Below are positions 7,666-13,410 of a stretch of DNA of 23,956 bases, one piece after another; positions within the stretch are counted from its first letter, which is position 1, and every line of letters starts with the position of its first letter. The notes below the pieces were generated by a model, which did not search any database, had not been told where the DNA came from, and saw only the letters and a list, made by a program, of their open reading frames with translations. This stretch comes from a virus. The position numbers and the translations under genes are program-made. The stretch lies in the IMG/VR virus record IMGVR_UViG_3300023116_000356, positions 1 through 23,956 of that record. The stretch is one strand, 5' to 3'.

Positions 7666-8086
7666 TTGCTACATTACCGATGACACGTTTACCATTTCGG
7701 AAACCTTGATCCCAACTGCGATACTCATGCTGAGTAAGTTGTCCTTTATAAAAGATCTCCAGGTCTCCATATTTACATTCGCCATTAGATTTGTATCCTG
7801 TGCCGAATGGTTTCCATATAATATCACAACCTACTGGTTCCCAGTTTAGAGTGTGATTTCTTAATACAATGTTGTCTCCCTCAGTCTCAACAATAAAATT
7901 GCGCTCTCGGTATACTTCTTTGGTGTGATGATACCACTGACGAGACTGAATCTTATTATCGTCTAACTTTATCCATTGAATCCAAACCCAGGCATGTCCA
8001 GTGGGGTCGGACATTGCCTGCGATTTATTTGTATAGGATCCTTCTATCAGTTTGATGAAGTGTTCTCTTCTAGAGTCGCCATCCAT
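7628..8086 (-). CDS. cpeT: CpeT/CpcT-family bilin lyase-like protein (152 aa)
   Basis: ATG at 8086, overlapping the previous gene by 40 nt. The sequence follows the CpeT/CpcT pattern: FIKLIEGSYTNKSQA (N20..QA24), DP28, a basic-aromatic stretch SRQWYHH, VYRERNF (59-64), DNIVLRNHTL, then GCDIIWK (86-92), a short Cys-containing loop, SWDQGF (124-129) and a final GNVASEFIFNR. In cyanobacteria these proteins attach phycobilins to phycobiliprotein cysteines. Phage homologues are known auxiliary genes, shorter than the roughly 200-aa host proteins, and their activity is uncertain. This copy is short like the phage type. The overlapping neighbours place it in the small-gene block. Confidence 0.7.
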   Translation of the reverse strand: MDGDSRREHFIKLIEGSYTNKSQAMSDPTGHAWVWIQWIKLDDNKIQSRQWYHHTKEVYRERNFIVETEGDNIVLRNHTLNWEPVGCDIIWKPFGTGYKSNGECKYGDLEIFYKGQLTQHEYRSWDQGFRNGKRVIGNVASEFIFNRQTKRL

Positions 8087-8277
8087 TCTTTCTTAAACTC
8101 CTCAACTTGATCAACAATATCAGGGTCAATAGTCGGTTTCTCAAAAATAGGAACCAGCATTAAGTATTTGCCATTGTGCTTGATACGGAACGGTTGAAGG
8201 TTACTATGGCAAAGATCAACAATAAATTCAAAGTTCTCCTCAAATTGAGCAGAATCAATGTCAAGAGGCGACTTCAT
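8047..8277 (-). CDS. Small protein, possibly Phd/YefM-like (76 aa)
   Basis: I choose the ATG at 8277 (MKSPLDIDSAQFEENFEFIV), which overlaps the upstream gene by 17 nt, over a longer frame that merely runs antiparallel-free through that gene. The pattern (short strand, then a helix QFEENFEFIVDLCHS, then strands PFRIKHNGKYLMLVP) resembles the Phd/YefM antitoxin fold, where a similar 'F..nf..i...v...g..f.i...g..v.vvP' order occurs. No toxin gene is adjacent, so if the fold is right it may be a stand-alone regulator. The C-terminal acidic helix (VDQVEEFKKEWMATLEE) is consistent with a partner-binding tail. This assignment is tentative. Confidence 0.55.
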   Translation of the reverse strand: MKSPLDIDSAQFEENFEFIVDLCHSNLQPFRIKHNGKYLMLVPIFEKPTIDPDIVDQVEEFKKEWMATLEENTSSN

Positions 8278-8455
8278 AGTGGTAGGTAAATAGGGAAGGA
8301 TTGAGTTCAGAGAAGTTTGCGAGAGTTTCTGCGAATCCTTCGGATCCTTCTTCGTCAAACTTGAATCGGATGGTTTCGTCATAACCCTCATTATCCATGA
8401 TTTTTACTTCACGCTTAGAAACATTGATCCAAACGTGCTCTAGATAGGTTTCCAT
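8261..8455 (-). CDS. Small hypothetical protein (64 aa)
   Basis: ATG at 8455 (METYLEHVWINVSKREVKIM), stop TGA at 8261, overlapping the next gene by 17 nt. It is the first gene after the gp5-like gene, separated by a GC-rich hairpin (8461-8477). The fold looks like a small alpha/beta protein: VWINVSKREVKIMDNEG, then TIRFKFDEEGSEGFAETLAN. It is acidic overall. No visible Shine-Dalgarno precedes it. It resembles small proteins I associate with cyanophage genomes, but I cannot give a family or function. Confidence 0.55.
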   Translation of the reverse strand: METYLEHVWINVSKREVKIMDNEGYDETIRFKFDEEGSEGFAETLANFSELNPSLFTYHYEVAS

Positions 8456-8460
8456 GAGGT

Positions 8461-8477
8461 TGGGGGGTGAACCCCCA
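8461..8477 (-). terminator. GC-rich hairpin between the spike gene and the small-gene block
   Basis: TGGGGG and CCCCCA form a 6-bp stem with a 5-nt loop, 18 nt after the gp5-like stop and 6 nt before the next ATG. There is no T-run, so it is at best a weak or processing hairpin rather than a canonical Rho-independent terminator. It could also mask the start of the 64-aa gene. Confidence 0.35.
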
Positions 8478-8495
8478 CATCATAGCACAGATCCG

Positions 8496-11000
8496 TCAAT
8501 TAAGCAAGATGGTGGCAGCAGTGACTTTTACGTTTGCCGTAGCGGTGATGTTGATCGCGGCACCAGCGACGATACTGGCAGCACCAGCAGCGGCGTTCAG
8601 GGTGATAGCACCCGTGGCAACGTTGGCAGCAAAAGCACCAGCAGCAACAGTGAATAGAGCACCACCAGCAGCACAGTTGACCAGGAAAGGACCAGGGGTG
8701 TTGATAGAGAATCTGGGGATAGGATCTGCAGAAGGTGCAGGGAACATAACGTAATCAACAGGACCACCAACAGTGTTAAAGATACCAGTCTTACCCTTAG
8801 GAATAACACCATCAAGAGTGTTGATGAAGTGATACTCTGCAGGTGCAGTCATCGTGATTGAGTTACCTGCAGACAACTTAATCTCAGATGCAGAGATCTC
8901 ATAACCCTGAGCATCAATCTTAGTGTTACCGTTAGGTGCAATAATTTCAGCGTTAGTACCACCTTTGCCTGCTACAGTGTTGCCGATTGCCTGTGCCTGT
9001 AGGTGACCTTTACAATCAATAGCAGTATCTGATGCAAAGTTAATAGTATTTTTTTGAGTCTTAGTTTCACCTTCTCCAGGTGCGCCAGACACGTCAATAA
9101 ACATACCACCACCAATTTCCAGGTGGAAGTCTCCAGTAACTTTCAGGCGGTAGTCACCATCAATGGTGATGATGTTGTCCTTTGCAATAGACTCACACTT
9201 AGACTGTTTGTACTCAGCAGAATAGTTGCCAGGACAATCAACGTGAGTACCAACCAGAGGATCACTACTACCTTTAGAGTCTGGGTTTAATTTTTTAGCA
9301 GTCTCAGCAGATTCAGTAGCAGATTGCCCTGCTTGGACTCGTGCAACGTGTTCTGTATATTCTTTGTTATCTACCCTAGCATCGGTAACTGTATAACCAG
9401 AAGCATATCTAGTGATTGAACCTTGCCTACCAGGAGTGCTCAGTTGCAGATTATATGCACCGTTGATAAAACTTTGAGCAGAGTTTAGGTAAGTGTTAGC
9501 ATCGTTAAAGATGGCATCAACGATAGTACCTCCACCACCTGATCCTCCACATGGGGGGTATGCATTACCTAGTTTGCCCTTCAGTTTATCTAGGTCATCC
9601 TTACTACATCCCGTGACTCCTAAGAATGGATAGAATTGTTTACTAGTTGACGCTCGTGCTCCAGGTTTTCGGTTACATCCACCAAAGTCAAACAGTGAGA
9701 AGATGATACTAATCAACTGAGAGATAGACTGAAGATTGATTTTACTAATGTCAGTCTTACCAGTAAAGATGTCCTTACCGTTTTCAAATACATCCTTCAA
9801 GGTGTCAAAACCCTCGGCAACAGCAGTTGCTGCCTTAACCAGTTGAAGGATCTGACCTACAAAACCAAGACCACTTTGAATGGAACAGGTGATCTGGTTA
9901 ATAATATCTTGAACGCCAGCGGTTGCAGCAGTAGCAGCATCCATTGCCTGATCAAGGAGTTGCTCCGCCATGGAAGTAACGACGCCCATGGGGTCAGCAA
10001 CCATCTGTTTAATCAAATCATCCAGACCACAAATCTGGTTGAGGAGCGCCTCAATAATTGTCTGAACAATTTGAAGAACAACAAAAGGAATACCAGTAAA
10101 TTTAGAGATGATTCCTGCCATTGACAGACCTTCACCTGCAATCACGGTGAGTTGTTCCTTAAATGCAGAGACAACTTGTGCCATGACTGCTGTAAGAAAT
10201 CCTTGGATCTTTTGCGTCAGGTCATCTACCTTAGCAATTTTGTTCTCAAACACATCAATAAACTCACCCTCTTCATTCTTAACAACAGAGGATGCAGTTG
10301 AGATGAGATCTTCTACAAGTTGCCTCAATTTAATCTCTAGGGTCTTCCAAGGACCACCAACACCAGACGCAGCAGGAACACCATTCTCTCTAACAGTTGG
10401 TTTAGTAGTGTTACTACTAGTTGCAGGTGCTCTGTTACCCAGGGCAGCAGGTGCCTGATTGTTAGTAACTGTGGCGTCAGTTTCGCCAGGAGTTTTTACA
10501 GTGTTACTGCCAGTGTTAGGTTTAGTCTTGTCCGACTGTTGAGATGTTGCACCAACCTCTTTATTAGTTGGGTTGATATCCTGTCTGTTCGGTGCATTAG
10601 TGAACAGGAAAGAACTTTGCTTAGAATCTAACTTACCAGACTGAGCATTGCTGATTCTCAAAACACCCATAACAATGGGTAGTTGTGCTTCTTCACCGTC
10701 AAGGAAAAATCCCATGACAATAGCACCAGGACGCAGTTGGTGAGAAGATTTACCAACACCGTCAATACCTGCCTGGTCAGTAGGTTGCAATACAGTTGCC
10801 CATGGCAAGTCTTTAGTTTCAAGATCCTTACGGAAACCTGCCTGAGGACCAGTGTAAAAACCCAGAACTCTACACTTTACCCTACCAATCTTCTGAGGAT
10901 CTTCACTATCCTCAACCTCACCTACCCACCAGATAAATCCATCTTTACCTACAAAATCTGTAGAAGATTCACCTACGATATTATCAACGTATGCTGCCAT
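8496..11000 (-). CDS. gp5-like baseplate hub / tail spike protein (834 aa)
   Basis: ATG at 11000, 23 nt after a late promoter box (11023-11030). An OB-fold-like N-terminus (about 20-115) reads WWVGEVEDSEDPQKIGRVKC, then a LPWATVLQP turn and PGAIVMGFFLDGEE, the signature of gp5/VgrG spike proteins. Next come a Thr/Asn/Pro-rich linker (about 120-210), a long helical and hydrophobic middle (about 215-440) with Cys residues, and a C-terminal region (about 600-834) with short alternating hydrophobic strands (DGDYRLKVTGDFHLEIGGG, then Ala/Val/Thr repeats to the end) that fits a triple-stranded beta-helix needle. I see no lysozyme domain, unlike T4 gp5. It would form the membrane-puncturing spike below the gp27-like hub, whose gene is upstream. 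Confidence 0.8.
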   Translation of the reverse strand: MAAYVDNIVGESSTDFVGKDGFIWWVGEVEDSEDPQKIGRVKCRVLGFYTGPQAGFRKDLETKDLPWATVLQPTDQAGIDGVGKSSHQLRPGAIVMGFFLDGEEAQLPIVMGVLRISNAQSGKLDSKQSSFLFTNAPNRQDINPTNKEVGATSQQSDKTKPNTGSNTVKTPGETDATVTNNQAPAALGNRAPATSSNTTKPTVRENGVPAASGVGGPWKTLEIKLRQLVEDLISTASSVVKNEEGEFIDVFENKIAKVDDLTQKIQGFLTAVMAQVVSAFKEQLTVIAGEGLSMAGIISKFTGIPFVVLQIVQTIIEALLNQICGLDDLIKQMVADPMGVVTSMAEQLLDQAMDAATAATAGVQDIINQITCSIQSGLGFVGQILQLVKAATAVAEGFDTLKDVFENGKDIFTGKTDISKINLQSISQLISIIFSLFDFGGCNRKPGARASTSKQFYPFLGVTGCSKDDLDKLKGKLGNAYPPCGGSGGGGTIVDAIFNDANTYLNSAQSFINGAYNLQLSTPGRQGSITRYASGYTVTDARVDNKEYTEHVARVQAGQSATESAETAKKLNPDSKGSSDPLVGTHVDCPGNYSAEYKQSKCESIAKDNIITIDGDYRLKVTGDFHLEIGGGMFIDVSGAPGEGETKTQKNTINFASDTAIDCKGHLQAQAIGNTVAGKGGTNAEIIAPNGNTKIDAQGYEISASEIKLSAGNSITMTAPAEYHFINTLDGVIPKGKTGIFNTVGGPVDYVMFPAPSADPIPRFSINTPGPFLVNCAAGGALFTVAAGAFAANVATGAITLNAAAGAASIVAGAAINITATANVKVTAATILLN

Positions 11001-11021
11001 TTTTAATTAGACTGGGTGATA

Positions 11022-11573
11022 TTATTTAGCGATAAATTCAAACGATACAACCACACGATCATCGCCTTCCATCTGGGGAAAGAAGTGAGTCAAATTAGAT
11101 GGGAACAAAACAAGTTGACCCTCTTTCACAGGTGGAATAAAGTTAGCAGTGTTCCACATCGTAGGGCGATTCTCTTTCAAATCAATACTAGGAACCAAAG
11201 TATTTCGGAAAGGATTCTCAATGACAAGGGGAGTATGACCTACCTGCTCATCATACTTCACCATGTAATATCCAGTGATGTAAGTACCGCGATGAATATG
11301 TGCAGGAATTTGAGTGCCTGTTTGTGACACTTGTACCTCAGTGAACATAGTCAGTTCAGCATTGTACCCAAGGACTTCTGTAATGTAGAAGTTTGCACGT
11401 TCTTCTACCCAGTTATAGAAACCCCCACAGTCGGGTACTTGACCTTTAAGGACAAATACATCACCTTCTCTTTGTACATCATCCCATGATGCTTCTAGAT
11501 TAGAAACTAGATGATCTTTAATTTCAAACTCATCTACTAATACGGGATATGAGAAGGAAGGAATAATTTGCAT
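11022..11573 (-). CDS. 2OG-Fe(II) oxygenase (183 aa)
   Basis: ATG at 11573, only 17 nt after the 3' end of tRNA-Val, so it is probably read from the tRNA transcript. The core matches the 2OG-FeII_Oxy_5 type: IPAHIHRGTYITGYYMVKYD with iron ligands H92 and H94, then HTPLVIENPF, then EGQLVLFPSNLTHFFPQ with distal H163, and R173 in DDRVVVSFEF as the likely 2-oxoglutarate anchor. All key residues are present, so an active enzyme is plausible. T4-like cyanophages commonly carry members of this family, with undefined substrates. It ends in GCT AAA TAA, which doubles as a late promoter box for the spike gene. Confidence 0.8.
   Translation of the reverse strand: MQIIPSFSYPVLVDEFEIKDHLVSNLEASWDDVQREGDVFVLKGQVPDCGGFYNWVEERANFYITEVLGYNAELTMFTEVQVSQTGTQIPAHIHRGTYITGYYMVKYDEQVGHTPLVIENPFRNTLVPSIDLKENRPTMWNTANFIPPVKEGQLVLFPSNLTHFFPQMEGDDRVVVSFEFIAK
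11023..11030 (-). promoter_or_regulatory. Late promoter-like box GCTAAATA before the spike gene
   Basis: GCTAAATA on the minus strand, written across the last codons of the oxygenase gene (GCT AAA TAA, stop 11022-11024) and 23 nt before the ATG at 11000. CTAAATA recurs at 12065-12071 and 19908-19914 in the same position relative to the next gene, so it probably is this phage's variant of the late box. Confidence 0.55.
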
Positions 11574-11590
11574 GATGATATGTTATCAAG

Positions 11591-11662
11591 TGGGTGATGA
11601 GGGATTTGAACCCCCGACTGCCTCGGTGTAAACGAGGAACTCTACCGCTGAGTTAATCACCC
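11591..11662 (-). tRNA. tRNA-Val (anticodon TAC)
   Basis: A 72-nt cloverleaf can be folded by hand: acceptor GGGTGAT pairs with ATCACCC, D-stem ACTC/GAGT, anticodon stem CCTCG/CGAGG with loop TTTACAC, a 5-nt variable loop, and T-stem GGGGG/CCCTC (one G-U) with TTCAAAT. Anticodon UAC reads GUA. The discriminator is A; no CCA is encoded. It lies 3 nt after tRNA-Asn. Confidence 0.93.
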
Positions 11663-11665
11663 TCA

Positions 11666-11737
11666 CTCCTCCGCTTGGATTTGAACCAAGGACATTCCGA
11701 TTAACAGTCGGATGTTCTGCCGCTGAACTACAGAGGA
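11666..11737 (-). tRNA. tRNA-Asn (anticodon GTT)
   Basis: A 72-nt cloverleaf: acceptor TCCTCTG with CGGAGGA (one U-G), D-stem GTTC/GAAC, anticodon stem TCCGA/TCGGA with loop CTGTTAA, T-stem CTTGG/CCAAG with TTCAAAT. The discriminator is G and no CCA is encoded. It starts about 40 nt after the predicted start point of the sigma-70 promoter. Confidence 0.93.
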
Positions 11738-11783
11738 TTGTAAAAGTTGATCTTAGAGGTGTCTCTGACCAACTGACATTGTG

Positions 11784-11812
11784 ATTATAGCACTATGTAT
11801 GAGGTTTGTCAA
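11784..11812 (-). promoter_or_regulatory. Consensus sigma-70 promoter for the tRNA pair
   Basis: On the minus strand TTGACA (11812-11807), a 17-nt spacer and TATAAT (11789-11784) match the bacterial housekeeping consensus exactly. The -35 box contains the TGA stop of the CP12-like gene. It would be read by host polymerase early in infection and would transcribe tRNA-Asn, tRNA-Val and probably the oxygenase. The leader holds a small inverted repeat (AGAG-ACAC-CTCT). Confidence 0.85.
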
Positions 11813-12036
11813 TCGTCATAGACGAGACATTCTGGTTCCGAAGGATTCTGATCGCAATACAACTCAAGAGGTGTGGGATCGTGATGATCTCCCGCTTCAA
11901 TCTCTTCTTTGTGATGCTCTACATATTCTTCCAAATCATGAAGTTCTCCCTCAATGTGACGGCGACGTTGAGGTGAGATTTGCGGATCTTGAAGTTCTTC
12001 CTTGTCCGCCTCAATGTGCTTTTCAATAGATTCCAT
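11809..12036 (-). CDS. cp12: CP12-like Calvin-cycle inhibitor (75 aa)
   Basis: ATG at 12036 with GAGGA 4 nt upstream. The C-terminus PLELYCDQNPSEPECLVYDD is the CP12 signature: C61 and C70 flank the loop that forms a redox disulfide and inserts into GAPDH, and the chain ends in YDD as in host CP12. In cyanobacteria CP12 binds GAPDH and phosphoribulokinase and shuts down the Calvin cycle; phage copies are thought to divert carbon and reductant to nucleotide synthesis. The N-terminal half (IEKHIEADKEELQDPQISPQ, then a charged helix) lacks the first Cys pair of classical CP12, so phosphoribulokinase binding may differ. It stands between the hub gene and the tRNAs, with a CTAAATA box upstream. 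Confidence 0.8.
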   Translation of the reverse strand: MESIEKHIEADKEELQDPQISPQRRRHIEGELHDLEEYVEHHKEEIEAGDHHDPTPLELYCDQNPSEPECLVYDD

Positions 12037-12063
12037 TTTCCTCTGTGGAATTGATTGTTTGTA

Positions 12064-13410
12064 TTATTTAGGTGCCACCTTGATACTGTCTCTCAAAAGG
12101 TGCAGAGTTGTTTGCATTTGAGAAACTTTGTAGACGTGAGTGACACCACCAATAAGATAGGTGCCAGAATATACTTTGTCAAGTTCTACCTTTTTACCCT
12201 TTGCCTGCATTCGTGGAATTTCTACTTTTACACCTTCACCAGCGTTCAGTCCTAAGTTGCCAGGAACTTCAATTTGCAGTTGAATAGTTTCAAGTGCCTT
12301 CTTTCTAAGATAGTTGTATGCAGCAGTGTCCAAATAGTAGTTAAGGTTCTTAGACTTCTTACTACTATTTCCATCTTTAGATGGTGTATCCCACAAGTGA
12401 GTAGGCAACACCCTATAATGAACACGCTTAGGATTGTTAATCATCTTTGAGACGATTGGATCCTTTGTGTCTATTGGAATCTTTCCACCTTTCTCTAGAA
12501 GAGAAAACTCTTTGTAGTACGTTTCAATGTTATAATATGCAGTTTCTGCAGTCACTTTTTTATTCTTAGTTGGCAATACAGATTCTCCCAGAGTGCTAGG
12601 ATCCAAACCAATAATATATCCAGACCATGTACCTTGACGGAGATTTTCTAAACTGTTGTACGACTTTGGAAATGTAAGTCTGTTAATAAGATACTGGTTT
12701 CTGCCAGGATCATCCGATACTGCCTTTTGACCATACACATAGGTAGGTTTATCTTGTGCAACTGCATTCTCAACCAACTTGTCTAGGGTTTTGAAATGAT
12801 AACCCTTGGCGTTTTCATAGAAAACATATGCACCCTGTGCTTTATCTGCCTTAGAACCAGTTCTAGTTGCCTTAGATGCTACGAAGTTGATGGCATCAAA
12901 CGGTCTCCAGTTAGGAGCAGTAAATCTCATTTTGTTTGCTGCCTCAACATCAAACTTTTTACCATTCTTTCCGCCAAGAGTGGTAACCATCTCTAAAATC
13001 TTTTTGACGTGTGCCCCAGCATCCAGAGATTGATACGCACCAAATACATTGACAATTTCATTGGTGATAAAAGCGGGAGACACCATCTTCAGAACATACG
13101 CTTCCTTCTTCTCTTGCTTAGATCGGGATCCAATCTCATAACACTGGAGGATATATGTAACCTGGGTGCCAAATGCCTCCAGTTCAATTCTCCAATACTC
13201 ATTACCAATTAGAGTGTTGATGAAGTCTGTGGCATCAAAAATTGCAACCTCAGCAAAGATTGCAGGCATACTGATGCTCTCAATAATCTTAACTTCGGAG
13301 ATGAGTTCTGTGAGGTCGCGAGCACCATCTTTTGCAGTTCTTATCTGACCATTGCCATCTAACAGGAACGCTTTAAGTGCAGTTTGTCCCGATTTTTGTA
13401 GTGGTGCCAT
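12064..13410 (-). CDS. gp27-like baseplate hub protein (448 aa)
   Basis: I place the start at ATG 13410 (MAPLQKSGQTALKAFLLDGN), which shares its A with the upstream TAA (TAATG coupling); GGAGG lies 13 nt upstream. An in-frame TTG at 13419 is possible but less likely. The N-terminal part reads LTELISEVKIIESISMPAIF, then IGNEYWRIELEAFG and EAYVLKMVSPAFITNEIVNV, the pattern of tube-like hub domains in gp27. The C-terminal end has a short beta-barrel-like segment (GLNAGEGVKVEIPRM, then YSGTYLIGGVTHVYK). Its position after the two large tail proteins and before the spike gene fits the hub that carries the spike. Sequence identity to T4 gp27 looks low. Confidence 0.65.
   Translation of the reverse strand: MAPLQKSGQTALKAFLLDGNGQIRTAKDGARDLTELISEVKIIESISMPAIFAEVAIFDATDFINTLIGNEYWRIELEAFGTQVTYILQCYEIGSRSKQEKKEAYVLKMVSPAFITNEIVNVFGAYQSLDAGAHVKKILEMVTTLGGKNGKKFDVEAANKMRFTAPNWRPFDAINFVASKATRTGSKADKAQGAYVFYENAKGYHFKTLDKLVENAVAQDKPTYVYGQKAVSDDPGRNQYLINRLTFPKSYNSLENLRQGTWSGYIIGLDPSTLGESVLPTKNKKVTAETAYYNIETYYKEFSLLEKGGKIPIDTKDPIVSKMINNPKRVHYRVLPTHLWDTPSKDGNSSKKSKNLNYYLDTAAYNYLRKKALETIQLQIEVPGNLGLNAGEGVKVEIPRMQAKGKKVELDKVYSGTYLIGGVTHVYKVSQMQTTLHLLRDSIKVAPK
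12065..12072 (-). promoter_or_regulatory. Late promoter-like box CCTAAATA before the CP12-like gene
   Basis: CCTAAATA on the minus strand covers the last codons and stop of the hub gene (CCT AAA TAA, stop 12064-12066), 28 nt before the CP12 ATG. Same arrangement as at 11023-11030 and 19908-19915. Confidence 0.5.

Noticed and set aside
8047-8391. Longer frame for the 76-aa gene starting at 8391
   Set aside because: The extension (Ser/Lys/Thr-rich) overlaps most of the 64-aa gene; the ATG at 8277 gives the usual short overlap.
8479-8494. TTGACG and TATGAT as a sigma-70 promoter
   Set aside because: The two boxes are only 9 nt apart, far from the 16-18 nt required; only the weaker TTGCTT partner has correct spacing.
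8467-8754. Ala/Pro-rich frame on the plus strand
   Set aside because: It is the antisense of the Ala/Val/Thr repeats that form the C-terminal needle of the gp5-like protein.
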